A stretch of 64,000 nt of DNA from NCBI RefSeq assembly GCF_900454685.1, contig NZ_UATM01000032.1:992001-1056000 (forward strand). The letters run 5' to 3'. The notes beneath the pieces were generated by a model. That model ran no database searches. It was not told where the DNA came from and saw only the letters and a list, made by a program, of their open reading frames with translations. Positions 1 through 7,975 of the stretch are shown one piece after another. The DNA is from Peptoniphilus harei (GTDB lineage: Bacteria; Bacillota; Clostridia; Tissierellales; Peptoniphilaceae). Every line of letters starts with the position of its first letter. Position 1 is the stretch's first letter. Made by a program: the position numbers and the translations under genes.

Positions 1-354
1 TTAAAGGATATTGAGGTCCTAGACAAAAATATAATCACTGTATTTAACAAGGTGGACAGGGTTGACCTCTATGACATCAACTTACCTCTTAGAGTTATGC
101 CAGACAAGAAGGTTTATATTTCTGCTCTTAAGGATGAAAATATGGACTCCCTCTTAAAAATAATTGAGGACAATCTTGATGAAAAATATTTTGATGTGAA
201 ATTAAAATTTGCCTACGACGACACAGACCTCCTCTACAAACTAGTAGAAAAGTTTGATGCAAAACCTATCTATGAAGATGATGGAATTTATTTAGACCTC
301 AAGCTTGAAGAAAGAGAATACGAAAAAGTAAAGGATTATGTTGTAAATGTATAA
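1..354 (+). CDS. hflX: GTPase HflX, C-terminal part (5' truncated by window edge)
   Basis: The reading frame is open from base 1, so only the last 117 codons are visible. The G4 motif NKVD lies at fragment residues 16-19 and is followed by an 'ISALKDENMDSLL' segment that matches the G5 loop of TRAFAC GTPases. The remaining ~60 residues form the small C-terminal alpha/beta domain typical of HflX. HflX family members bind the 50S subunit and split or rescue stalled ribosomes. The stop overlaps the next start by 8 bases, which implies co-transcription. The Walker A part and the N-terminal domain lie outside the window, so the family call rests on the C-terminal features. Confidence 0.8.
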   Translation, partial: LKDIEVLDKNIITVFNKVDRVDLYDINLPLRVMPDKKVYISALKDENMDSLLKIIEDNLDEKYFDVKLKFAYDDTDLLYKLVEKFDAKPIYEDDGIYLDLKLEEREYEKVKDYVVNV

Positions 355-979
355 GACAATTTTAAAAGATGGGAAGGCAGAAATTGAAATAAAAAAATCA
401 ATTTTTATTGGTCACGCATATTTTGTAAAAAGTGAAGAAGAGGCCTTAGAAATTTTAGGTAGAATCAAGGAAGAACACAGGTCGGCAACCCACAACTGCC
501 ACGCCTATATAATTGGCGAAGATGGACTGACACAGAGGTATTCTGATGATGGAGAGCCATCAGGAACAGCAGGTATCCCTATGCTTGAAGTTTTAAAAAA
601 AGAAGAAATGAGAAATGTCCTTGTCATTGTAACCCGCTACTTTGGTGGGACTAAGCTGGGAGCAGGTGGCCTTGTTCGTGCCTACACAGAAGGAGTCGTA
701 AAAGCCCTAGATGAGGCCAAGAGGTGTGAGAGAAAAAATTTTACCAGGACAAAAATTATTTACGACTACACCTTCCACGGTGCTATCGTGAACTTGTTAG
801 CAAATGAAAATTATAAAATCATAGAGGAAAATTACACAGATAAGGTTGAAGTGACAATTGATATTGGTGAGGACAAGTCTATTCTTGATAAGATCAGGGA
901 TATTACATCTGCAAATTTTGAAAAAGAAGACTTGGAAGAGATTGAACTTCCAACTATTGATGGAAAAATTATTTATTAA
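347..979 (+). CDS. yigZ: YigZ/IMPACT family protein
   Basis: The 210-residue protein shows the UPF0029/IMPACT N-terminal signature: YSDDGEPSGTAG at residues 65-76 and YFGGTKLGAGGLVRAY at 98-113. A smaller C-terminal domain (about 130-210) corresponds to the DUF1949 ferredoxin-like fold of bacterial YigZ. Length and domain order match the family. Related eukaryotic IMPACT/Yih1 proteins regulate the kinase GCN2; the bacterial role is unknown. The start overlaps the hflX stop by 8 bases, so the two are probably translationally coupled. Confidence 0.92.
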   Translation: MYKTILKDGKAEIEIKKSIFIGHAYFVKSEEEALEILGRIKEEHRSATHNCHAYIIGEDGLTQRYSDDGEPSGTAGIPMLEVLKKEEMRNVLVIVTRYFGGTKLGAGGLVRAYTEGVVKALDEAKRCERKNFTRTKIIYDYTFHGAIVNLLANENYKIIEENYTDKVEVTIDIGEDKSILDKIRDITSANFEKEDLEEIELPTIDGKIIY

Positions 980-993
980 ATTTAGGAGAAATT

Positions 994-1710
994 ATGGATT
1001 ATAAAAAATTAACAGAAGACTTAGTTAAGTGGGTAGAAGATTATGCAAAAGAAGTTGGAGTCAAGGGCTTTATCTTTGGTTTGTCAGGTGGAATTGACTC
1101 AGCAGTGGTTGCTGCTATTGCCAAAAGAGTTTTTCCAGACAATTCTCTTGGATTAATTATGCCTTGCGACAGCATCGACAAGGACAGGGAAGATGCCCTA
1201 AAAGTTGCTGAGGCTCTTGGTCTTGAGACAAAGACAATTGATTTGACAAAAACTTTTGAAGAATTAATGGATGCCTCCTTCACATCAGACAATAGGATGG
1301 CAAGGTCAAACATCAAGCCTAGACTTAGGATGACCACACTTTATTATTATGCCCAAGATCTTGGTTACTTAGTGCTTGGTCCATCAAATGCCAGCGAGTG
1401 GTATCTAGGTTACTCAACAAAGTATGGGGACTCTGGTGCAGACCTTATGCCAATAGTAAATATTTTAAAGACAGATATCTTTGAAGTGGCAAAGGAACTT
1501 GGACTTCCCGATTTTATAATAAATAAAAAGCCATCAGCAGGCCTTTGGGTGGGACAAACTGATGAAGATGAAATGGGCTTCACTTATGACGTTCTCGATT
1601 CCTATATCAGGGGAGAAAAAGTTCCAGAAAAAGAAATCAAAGAAAAAATCGACAGGATGCACAAGAATTCTGCTCACAAAAGATCTATGGCTCCAAGTTT
1701 TAAATTCTAA
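994..1710 (+). CDS. nadE: NAD(+) synthase, ammonia-dependent
   Basis: The protein has 238 residues and lacks a glutaminase domain, so it should use free ammonia to amidate deamido-NAD to NAD. The PP-loop ATP motif SGGIDS is at residues 31-36, and the NadE signature STKYGDSGAD is at 141-150, near the NaAD-binding and catalytic region. A typical ribosome site (TTTAGGAGAAATT) precedes the ATG. The gene lies 14 bases after yigZ, in the same operon. nadD, the preceding step, is about 44 kb downstream (45830-46438). Confidence 0.95.
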   Translation: MDYKKLTEDLVKWVEDYAKEVGVKGFIFGLSGGIDSAVVAAIAKRVFPDNSLGLIMPCDSIDKDREDALKVAEALGLETKTIDLTKTFEELMDASFTSDNRMARSNIKPRLRMTTLYYYAQDLGYLVLGPSNASEWYLGYSTKYGDSGADLMPIVNILKTDIFEVAKELGLPDFIINKKPSAGLWVGQTDEDEMGFTYDVLDSYIRGEKVPEKEIKEKIDRMHKNSAHKRSMAPSFKF

Positions 1711-1722
1711 GAGGAGATAAAA

Positions 1723-1905
1723 ATGGGAAATCATCAACTTAGAAATTTATTTATCTTACTAGTTATTATGGGAGCCTTTGATGTCTACAGGTATTTTACA
1801 ACTGGCATAGTAATTTCAGATTTAATTTACAAGTATATTTTTGTAATCGGCGTCTTCTTGATAACTTGCTTTATAGTTTATGTAATTTCTAGAAGAAATG
1901 AATAA
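1723..1905 (+). CDS. Small membrane protein, unknown
   Basis: This 60-residue protein is not recognised. Two hydrophobic stretches (about residues 8-26 and 34-55) look like transmembrane helices, and the C-terminus SRRNE is basic, so a cytoplasmic tail is likely. An AAGAGGAGATAAAA ribosome site sits right before the ATG. The gene starts 12 bases after the nadE stop, so it probably ends the hflX-yigZ-nadE transcript. Good start signals and operon position support a real gene, but no function can be given. Confidence 0.7.
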   Translation: MGNHQLRNLFILLVIMGAFDVYRYFTTGIVISDLIYKYIFVIGVFLITCFIVYVISRRNE

Positions 1906-1940
1906 AATAAATTTAAAATTTACAAAAACATCACAATATT

Positions 1941-1970
1941 TTTACAGGTAATAAATAAATTATTTATATA
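1941..1970 (+). promoter_or_regulatory. Possible promoter for exported protein gene
   Basis: TTTACA (1941-1946) and TATATA (1965-1970) are separated by 18 bases, about 40 bases ahead of the ATG at 2008. The region is very AT-rich, so a chance match is possible. Confidence 0.4.
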
Positions 1971-2007
1971 ATTTGTTTAAAAACAGATATATTTTTAGGA
2001 GGATAAA

Positions 2008-2439
2008 ATGAAGAAATCTATAGTTCCAACAATTGTATTAGGTTGTGTTTTACTTACAGTTCCTTCATTTGCAAAAAATTCTGATACAGTTAATAATCAA
2101 TATAGAGAACAAATCATAGAGTATACTGATAAGGAAGATAAAGAAATCATTCCTTATAGCATGGTTATTACTACAGGCTCTTACAGAGGAATTGAGTATG
2201 AAAAATATTGTCAATTGACGAAAGGGAATGGAAGTAAAGTAAACTTTTGGATAAGAAATGATGGCAGGTACCCTGTTGTTATAAAAATTAATGGTGGAAA
2301 TGCTGTTACTGTAAAAGCAGGAGGACAAGGCTATACATCAACTTCAGTCGGAAGATTTAGTAAAGATTATAAGTTTACAGCTAGTTGTCCTCAAGGTGGA
2401 GACATAAATATAGATTATAGAATTGTTCAAAGAGATTAA
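2008..2439 (+). CDS. Exported protein with a C-terminal beta-rich domain, unknown
   Basis: The 143-residue protein begins with a Sec signal peptide (KK followed by a hydrophobic core, probable cleavage after PSFA at residue 22). The last ~75 residues (GSKVNFW... to the end) align closely with the C-terminus of the next gene's product: the shared pattern is NFWI-N-G-YPV-IKI-G, then AG and DYKF-AS--GGDI-ID--IVQ. Such alternating patterns suggest a beta sandwich. It has no lipobox, unlike its neighbour, so it should be released or loosely attached. The family is not one I can name. A strong AGGAGGATAAA ribosome site precedes the start. Confidence 0.75.
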   Translation: MKKSIVPTIVLGCVLLTVPSFAKNSDTVNNQYREQIIEYTDKEDKEIIPYSMVITTGSYRGIEYEKYCQLTKGNGSKVNFWIRNDGRYPVVIKINGGNAVTVKAGGQGYTSTSVGRFSKDYKFTASCPQGGDINIDYRIVQRD

Positions 2440-2490
2440 TTTTAATAGTTCCAAGAATCTTATAATTTAAAATTGCTATATCTGTTTTTT

Positions 2491-2523
2491 AATGCCACGA
2501 AGTATTTTTTGTGGCATTTTTTG
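2491..2523 (+). terminator. Rho-independent terminator between tandem paralogs
   Basis: Stem AATGCCAC (2491-2498) pairs with GTGGCATT (2511-2518), 12-base loop, followed by a T run. It should separate, at least partly, the two paralogous genes. Confidence 0.75.
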
Positions 2524-2547
2524 TAAATTAAGATTTGGAGGTTTAAA

Positions 2548-2985
2548 ATGAAGAAAAAATTTTTAACTGTTATTGCTGTTTTTTTAGCTTTGATAAGTTT
2601 ATCAGCATGTGCAAAAAAGACTAACGGTGTAGAAGAAGAAAATAAAAAAGAAACTGCAGAAAATATCAATCAAAAAAAAGAAGATGACAAAAAATCTAAT
2701 GAAGAATATATTGTTGAAAATGGAAGTCAAAAAGGTTCTGCTTTCCAACAAGAACGCTCTTTAGAAAAGTCCAATGGAAGTGAAGTGAATTTTTGGATAA
2801 AAAACAAGGGTGAATATCCAGTAGAAATTAAAATTGATGGAGATTATCCTGTAATTGTTGAAGCAGGAAAAGATGGAGAGACTTCTGCTCCAATAAAAAA
2901 AGACAAAGTTGATTATAAGTTTTCAGCAAGTTCCACTGAAGGTGGAGATATCGACATAGATTTTAAAATTGTTCAAAGTAATTAA
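2548..2985 (+). CDS. Lipoprotein paralogous to the upstream exported protein
   Basis: The 145-residue product has a lipoprotein signal peptide with lipobox LSAC (Cys21). A charged Lys/Glu linker (about 24-60) follows, then the same ~75-residue beta-rich domain as the preceding gene, starting at GSEVNFW. The two genes therefore look like a tandem duplication in which one copy is membrane-anchored by lipid and the other is not. An AGGAGG-like site (TTTGGAGGTTTAAA) precedes the ATG. Function is unknown. Confidence 0.78.
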   Translation: MKKKFLTVIAVFLALISLSACAKKTNGVEEENKKETAENINQKKEDDKKSNEEYIVENGSQKGSAFQQERSLEKSNGSEVNFWIKNKGEYPVEIKIDGDYPVIVEAGKDGETSAPIKKDKVDYKFSASSTEGGDIDIDFKIVQSN

Positions 2986-3017
2986 ATAAAAAATAAAAAA
3001 GAAAATTAAAATTTTTC

Positions 3018-3046
3018 TTGACAAATAATTTTCCTGTGTCTATAAT
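3018..3046 (+). promoter_or_regulatory. Consensus sigma-A promoter for the Phe T-box operon
   Basis: TTGACA (3018-3023), 17-base spacer, TATAAT (3041-3046): both hexamers match consensus exactly. It sits just ahead of the T-box leader, so initiation is strong and control should fall on read-through. Confidence 0.9.
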
Positions 3047-3052
3047 ACTTTC

Positions 3053-3310
3053 TAATAAAATAATAAATGCGAAGAAAGAGAAAAAGATATTTAATGAGTC
3101 TTAAAGAGAGTGGGGATGGTGAGAGCCCGCAGATAAGTTGATGTCATATATTCACTCTAAAGCATGAGGATTGAATAATAGTAGATCTTCACGGAAGTCT
3201 CCGTTACCATAGACTAGAGATTGTTAGATCTTTAAAGAGGAAATATTTTTATTTCGAATTTAGGTGGTACCGCGAATCCTTCGCCCTATATGGGGTGGAG
3301 GATTTTTTTA
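3053..3310 (+). promoter_or_regulatory. T-box leader, specifier TTC (Phe)
   Basis: Stem I is bounded by AGAGAGT (3105-3111) and ACTCT (3154-3158). The codon directly 5' of the closing arm, followed by A, is TTC (3151-3153), which reads as phenylalanine. The T-box sequence AGGTGGTACCGCG is at 3262-3274; its TGGT (3265-3268) would pair with a tRNA end of ACCA, matching the A discriminator of tRNA-Phe. A terminator stem (AATCCTTCGCCC with GGGGTGGAGGATT) and T run end at 3310. Uncharged tRNA would favour the antiterminator and expression of the binding-protein gene. The specifier is read by alignment with the second T-box (4513-4515) and the thrS T-box. Confidence 0.9.
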
Positions 3311-3341
3311 TTATTTTAAATAATTTTTTTGGAGGACAAAA

Positions 3342-4319
3342 ATGAAAAATTTAAAGAAAATGGTAAAAGTTATAAGTATTGGTGCCCTTGCGCTTTCCCT
3401 TGTTGGATGTGCAGGTGATAAGAAAGCAGAAAAAGAAAGTGGAGAAAAAATAAAAATTGGAGCAATCCAATATATTGAACACGTGTCCCTTGACAATGCC
3501 CTAAGGGGTTTCCAAGACAGACTAAAGGAAGAGGGACTTGATGTAGAAGTTGATGTGGAAAACCTACAAGGTGACCAAGCCCTAGCTACCACTGGTCCTA
3601 AAAAGTTCCAATCAGATGATTATAAATTAGTTTATGCAATCTCAACACCAGCTGCCCAAGGAGCAAAGACTGCTCTTCCAAATAAAAATATTATATATTC
3701 AGCAGTGACAGATCCTGTGGAAGCAGGTTTAATTGAATCGCCAGATAAAATCACAAACATCACAGGAGTTAATGATGCAGTTTCTGCAAGAGACCAATTA
3801 GAATCCTTCTTAAAAATTTATCCAGATGTAAAAACTATTGGAACAATTTTCTCAACTAACGAAGTCAACTCAAAGGTCCAAGTTGAATCTTTAGAAAAAG
3901 CTTGTGATGAACTTGGACTTAAACTTGAAAGTGTGGGGATCAACAACATAAACGACATTGGTCAAGCTCTTTCAACTTTAACAGAAAAGATAGATGCTTA
4001 TTATGCTCTTACTGACAACACAGTTGCATCTGCTGGCCCAATTCTTGCAGAAAATCTTTTAAAAAATAAAATTCCATCACTCTCAGCTGAAGAAGGACAA
4101 GTTTCCAAAGGACTCCTTATGAGTGAAGGCGTTGACTACTATGAACATGGAAGACAAGCAGGAGAAATGGCAATAAAACTTTTAAAGGGTGAAGACATAA
4201 AAAATCTTCAGGCAGAAGACAACAAGACTTCAAAGAAAAAGATCAACAACAAAACTGCTGAAGCTCTTGGACTTGATCTTACAAATGAAAATTTAAAGGA
4301 TGCAGAAATTTTAAAATAA
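3342..4319 (+). CDS. ABC transporter substrate-binding lipoprotein (TrpX-like), first copy
   Basis: The 325-residue protein has a lipobox (LVGC, Cys23) and the ABC_sub_bind fold (PF04392 type): KIGAIQY near the N-terminus, ISTPAAQGAK, SAVTDPVEAG, the STNEVNS hinge and ALTDNTVAS. Family members bind amino acids such as tryptophan for import. The Phe T-box upstream indicates that this copy is produced under phenylalanine shortage. A paralog follows at 4697 together with the only permease and ATPase genes, so both binding proteins probably feed one transporter. Ligand is inferred from the T-box, not from binding-site residues. Confidence 0.9.
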   Translation: MKNLKKMVKVISIGALALSLVGCAGDKKAEKESGEKIKIGAIQYIEHVSLDNALRGFQDRLKEEGLDVEVDVENLQGDQALATTGPKKFQSDDYKLVYAISTPAAQGAKTALPNKNIIYSAVTDPVEAGLIESPDKITNITGVNDAVSARDQLESFLKIYPDVKTIGTIFSTNEVNSKVQVESLEKACDELGLKLESVGINNINDIGQALSTLTEKIDAYYALTDNTVASAGPILAENLLKNKIPSLSAEEGQVSKGLLMSEGVDYYEHGRQAGEMAIKLLKGEDIKNLQAEDNKTSKKKINNKTAEALGLDLTNENLKDAEILK

Positions 4320-4385
4320 AAATCTCACTGAGATAAGTAAAATAAAAATTTAATAAAAAATTTGGACGAAATTATAAAAAAAGAC

Positions 4386-4414
4386 TTGACTTTGGTCTGC
4401 TAGCAGAATATACT
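4386..4414 (+). promoter_or_regulatory. Sigma-A promoter for the Tyr T-box operon
   Basis: TTGACT (4386-4391), 17-base spacer, TATACT (4409-4414). It gives the second binding protein, permease and ATPase their own transcript. Confidence 0.85.
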
Positions 4415-4424
4415 AAATGTAATT

Positions 4425-4679
4425 TAAATAAAGCGTTGAAAGAGAAAAAAGAATTTTTAGTGATTTTAAGAGAGTTGCCGGTTGGTGAGAGGCAATACAC
4501 GGAAATTTAACATACACTCTAAAGCTTATTTGTTGAAGTTAGTAGGCAAGTACGGAAGCCACCGTTATCTGAGGCTAGAGGTTGTTTGACCTTAAAGTGA
4601 GGTAATCTTTTTGATTATAAAATCGGGTGGTACCGCGAAGTCAGTCTTTCGTCCCAATGTGGATGAAAGGCTTTTTTTA
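4425..4679 (+). promoter_or_regulatory. T-box leader, specifier TAC (Tyr)
   Basis: Layout is the same as the first T-box. Stem I runs from AGAGAGT to ACTCT (4516-4520), and the codon before the closing arm is TAC (4513-4515), reading tyrosine. GGTGGTACCGCG lies at 4626-4637 with TGGT at 4628-4631, again fitting an A discriminator base as in tRNA-Tyr. The terminator pairs AGTCTTTCGTCC with GGATGAAAGGCT, followed by T7. The two leaders are clearly duplicates that differ in specifier. Confidence 0.9.
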
Positions 4680-4696
4680 TTTTATGGAGGTTTTTT

Positions 4697-5686
4697 ATGA
4701 AATTTAGAAAGTTGTTTATTTTACTTATGATGTCCCTTCTTCTTGTGGCTTGTGGCAAAAGTGAAAATAGTGTAAATGAAGAAGAAGTAAATGCTGCAGA
4801 AACTAGTGGCGGAAAAAAAGTTGGCGTAATTCAAATTGCAGACCACATTGCTCTTGAAAGAGCGAGAAAGGGTTTTGAAGATGAACTTAAAAAGATAAAC
4901 CCAGATGTAGAAATTATTTCTAAGAATGCAAATGGAGACTTAACAGTTGTACCATCAATTATAAAATCTTTCCAAGACAAGAAGGTTGATTTAATTTACG
5001 CAATAGCAACACCAGCTGCCCAAGGAGCAAAAAATGGTGAAAAGGAAATTCCAATTATATTTAACGCAGTTACAGATCCAGCATCTGCAGACCTTGTTAA
5101 AAACTTGGAAGAACCAGAAGGAAATATAACAGGAGTTTCTGATTACTTCTCAATAGAAGCTCAACTAGAAGAAATGATTAGCATCTTCCCAGACATTAAA
5201 AACATTGGAGTTATGTTCTCAACAAATGAAGCCAATTCAAAATTCCAAGTTGAAGAACTAAAGAAGGCTGCAGATGGTTTTGGACTTAATGTAGTGGAAG
5301 TTGGAGTAAATAACATCAATGACGTATCAACAGCAATAAAGACAATTGAAGGAAAGATAGACATCTTCATGGCGATTACAGACAACACAGTTTCATCTGC
5401 ATCAACAATAATTGCAGAGTCACTAAAGGCTGCTAAGATTCCTTCCTTTGCATCAGAAGAAGGTCCAGTTGAAAATGGAATTCTTGTAAGTGCAGGAGTC
5501 GACTATGTTGAACTTGGTATGAAAGCTGCAGGCATGGCAAGTGAAATCCTTGGTGGCAAGGAAGTTAAAGATGTTCCAGTTTTATTCTCAACTGAGACAA
5601 GTAAGGTTGTAAACAAGAAAACTGCTGAAGCCCTTGGTCTAGAAGATGACAAGAACTTAATGGAAAATGCAAAAGTAGTTGAATAG
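4697..5686 (+). CDS. ABC transporter substrate-binding lipoprotein (TrpX-like), second copy
   Basis: The 329-residue protein has a lipobox LVAC (Cys19) and the same ABC_sub_bind landmarks as the first copy (ATPAAQGAK, NAVTDPASA, STNEANS, AITDNTVSS, TAEALGL near the end). It is the first gene of the T-box(Tyr)-controlled transcript that also carries the permease and ATPase, so tyrosine shortage should induce the complete transporter. The first copy alone sits behind the Phe T-box. Substrate is inferred to be an aromatic amino acid. Confidence 0.9.
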   Translation: MKFRKLFILLMMSLLLVACGKSENSVNEEEVNAAETSGGKKVGVIQIADHIALERARKGFEDELKKINPDVEIISKNANGDLTVVPSIIKSFQDKKVDLIYAIATPAAQGAKNGEKEIPIIFNAVTDPASADLVKNLEEPEGNITGVSDYFSIEAQLEEMISIFPDIKNIGVMFSTNEANSKFQVEELKKAADGFGLNVVEVGVNNINDVSTAIKTIEGKIDIFMAITDNTVSSASTIIAESLKAAKIPSFASEEGPVENGILVSAGVDYVELGMKAAGMASEILGGKEVKDVPVLFSTETSKVVNKKTAEALGLEDDKNLMENAKVVE

Positions 5687-5719
5687 ATGAAAAACAAGTA
5701 AAGAATTAGGAGGAAAAAG

Positions 5720-6604
5720 TTGAATTCAGTAATAATGGAATCCATTGTCATGGGACTTATATTTTCCATATTGACAATAGGAGTTGTAATAACCTTTAAA
5801 ATTTTAGATTTCCCTGACATGTCAGTGGAAGGAACATTCCCACTAGGTGCCTTTGCCTTTGCAAAGATGCTCACACTTGGCATGAACCCAATACTTGCTA
5901 TGTTAGTTTCACTTATAGCAGGAGGACTTGGAGGCTATATCACATATATTTTGTTTAGGAAGTTTAAGATTCAAGCAATCTTATCAGGAATCCTAACAAT
6001 GACATTTTTATATTCAGTGAATTTAAGAATTACTGGTACTCCAAATGTTACCTTCTTTGATTACAAGACTGTATTTCAACTTTTTGAAAGCCTTCCTAAG
6101 ATGTTGATTCTTGCAATAATAACACTTGTAATAAAATTAATTCTTGATTGGTTTTTAAAAACTGAAAAGGGCTACCTTCTTTTGGCAACAGGAGATAACG
6201 AAACTCTTGTTAAGTCCCTTGGCAAAAATCCAGACAAGTACATTGCAATAGGCCTTGTAATATCAAATGGACTTGCAGCCCTTGCTGGAGCCCTAATGGC
6301 ACAGTCCAATGGTTACGCAGACATAACAATGGGGCAAGCTATAATCGTATCTGCACTTGCATCAGTAATTATTGGTGATGCCTTCTTAAAGAACGCAAGC
6401 TTTTTAAACAGGACAACGAGGGCCATAATTGGTGCAATAATTTATAGGATTATTTACGGAATCGCCCTTTACCTAGGACTTGCTCCAAGTGATTTAAAGG
6501 GAATAACTGCAATAATCGTAGTATTCTTCATAGTTTACAATGATGTTTCTTCAAAGGGACTATCAATTTTAAAAGGAAAGAGGGAAGAAAATGCTAAGAA
6601 TTAA
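5720..6604 (+). CDS. ABC transporter permease for aromatic amino acids
   Basis: This 294-residue integral membrane protein has about eight or nine hydrophobic segments and matches the branched-chain amino acid/ribose type permease family (PF02653) used with TrpX-like binding proteins; typical motifs are FPDMSVEGTFPLGA and the loop ALAGALMAQSNGYADITMG. The start is TTG at 5720, chosen because AGGAGGAAAAAG precedes it. Its end overlaps the ATPase start by 14 bases. A single permease gene implies a homodimer. Confidence 0.9.
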   Translation: MNSVIMESIVMGLIFSILTIGVVITFKILDFPDMSVEGTFPLGAFAFAKMLTLGMNPILAMLVSLIAGGLGGYITYILFRKFKIQAILSGILTMTFLYSVNLRITGTPNVTFFDYKTVFQLFESLPKMLILAIITLVIKLILDWFLKTEKGYLLLATGDNETLVKSLGKNPDKYIAIGLVISNGLAALAGALMAQSNGYADITMGQAIIVSALASVIIGDAFLKNASFLNRTTRAIIGAIIYRIIYGIALYLGLAPSDLKGITAIIVVFFIVYNDVSSKGLSILKGKREENAKN

Positions 6605-7403
6605 AAATTTATCAAAAACTTTTTACAAGGGAATGGAAGAAGAAAATCAAATTTTTGATAATTTCTCCCTTGATATAGAAGAAAATAAGTGTGTTGCAAT
6701 TTTGGGACCTAACGGTTGTGGCAAGTCTACACTATTTAATATGATTTCAGGTTCACTTAACCCTGACTCAGGAGAGATCCTTCTGGGAGATGTGGACATT
6801 GCAAAATTATCTGAAGACAAGAGGGCAATAGACATTGGAAAGGTAAACCAAGACCCATCAAAGGGAGTTTGCCAGAGCCTAAATATTTTAGAAAATATGT
6901 CTATGGCCTTTAAGAAGGGACACAAGTTTACCTTCAAGAGATTGATCGACAAGAAGAACAACGACGAGATAATAGAAAAGCTAAAGTCCATTGACCTGGG
7001 ACTTGAAAACAAATTAAAGACTCAAGTAAAGTTTTTATCAGGTGGACAAAGACAATCACTGTCACTTCTTATGGCAACTGTTAAAAGACCAAAAATCCTT
7101 TTACTTGATGAACACACAGCAGCCCTTGACCCAAAGACTTCAAAGATAATAATGGATAAGACCAATGACCTTATCAAGAAAGAAAAAATCACAACCCTAA
7201 TGATTACTCACAACTTAAAAAATGCCATTGACTACTCAGACAGAATTATAATGCTCAACAAGGGCAAAGTTGTCTTAGATATTCTTCCAAGTGAGGTTAC
7301 AGAAGAAGAACTAAATAGGATCTACAACGAAAAGATTGAAGAAGAAAATAATCTAGAAGTAGAAAAGCTTGATAGAGTAAATCAAGTTGAAAGCTTCGCA
7401 TAA
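6591..7403 (+). CDS. ABC transporter ATPase for aromatic amino acids
   Basis: The 270-residue ATPase has an intact Walker A (GPNGCGKST, 39-47), signature LSGGQ (149-153) and Walker B with catalytic glutamate (LLLDEH, 170-175), followed by the ITHN switch histidine. It completes the import system with the permease (14-base overlap) and the two lipoprotein binding proteins. The final ~30 residues are an acidic extension. A terminator follows at 7424. Confidence 0.93.
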   Translation: MLRIKNLSKTFYKGMEEENQIFDNFSLDIEENKCVAILGPNGCGKSTLFNMISGSLNPDSGEILLGDVDIAKLSEDKRAIDIGKVNQDPSKGVCQSLNILENMSMAFKKGHKFTFKRLIDKKNNDEIIEKLKSIDLGLENKLKTQVKFLSGGQRQSLSLLMATVKRPKILLLDEHTAALDPKTSKIIMDKTNDLIKKEKITTLMITHNLKNAIDYSDRIIMLNKGKVVLDILPSEVTEEELNRIYNEKIEEENNLEVEKLDRVNQVESFA

Positions 7404-7423
7404 ATTTCATAAATAATTGCATG

Positions 7424-7476
7424 AAAAAGGAACCTTACCCAATAGATAAGTCTATTTAGGAAGGCTCCTTTTTATT
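7424..7476 (+). terminator. Terminator of the ABC operon
   Basis: AAAAAGGAACCTTACC (from 7424) pairs with GGAAGGCTCCTTTTT (from 7459), ending in a T run. Confidence 0.8.
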
Positions 7477-7526
7477 TACTATTTAATTTCAAAATAACTT
7501 TAAAAATTACTTTACTTTTTATTAGT

Positions 7527-7820
7527 TTAAAAATATTTATTGATACAATCAAAGGCTTCAGGCATACTTACACATTCTTTTTTAGAAAGATATTTAACTG
7601 CATCTAATCTTCTATTTTTTAAAATTAATGAGTATATGTGTAGAATGTCATCATGACTTAAGTTATTAAATTTTTCTCTTAAGTAGCTAAAGTCATCTAA
7701 CTTATAACTTAGCCATAAAGTCCTCGATACTTTATAATTTATATTTTTTATAAATTTATTTAATCTAATTTCATTATAAATAATATATATTGCGAGTAAT
7801 CCTATAAGTAAATCTTTCAT
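7527..7820 (-). CDS. Small membrane-anchored protein with L7/L12-C-terminal-like segment
   Basis: The 97-residue protein starts with a hydrophobic helix (residues 3-17). Its C-terminal ~45 residues (DDILHIYSLILKNRRLDAVK, then SMPEAFDCINKYF) follow the pattern 'I--L-k-gkkieAIK---e-tg--L-EAKd-V' of the ribosomal L7/L12 C-terminal domain, which also occurs in small non-ribosomal membrane proteins of Firmicutes. That likeness is by eye only. The upstream ribosome site is weak (GTGATATT before ATG), which lowers certainty about the start. Function is unknown. Confidence 0.55.
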   Translation of the reverse strand: MKDLLIGLLAIYIIYNEIRLNKFIKNINYKVSRTLWLSYKLDDFSYLREKFNNLSHDDILHIYSLILKNRRLDAVKYLSKKECVSMPEAFDCINKYF

Positions 7821-7930
7821 AATATCACAAAAAAAATAATAACATAGAAAAATAAAAAATAATAGTAAGCATCATTAATGGGATAAAAAAATGATGAGTT
7901 AAAAAAATTAAGACTTAAAAATAATAAAAA

Positions 7931-7961
7931 AGTCCTACTCAAGAAAGAGTAGGATTTTTTT
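7931..7961 (-). terminator. Bidirectional terminator
   Basis: TCCTACTC (7933-7940), loop AAGAAA, GAGTAGGA (7947-7954), with T tracts on both strands. It would end the anti-sigma transcript on the minus strand. Confidence 0.75.
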
Positions 7962-7975
7962 ATTAATATAAAATT

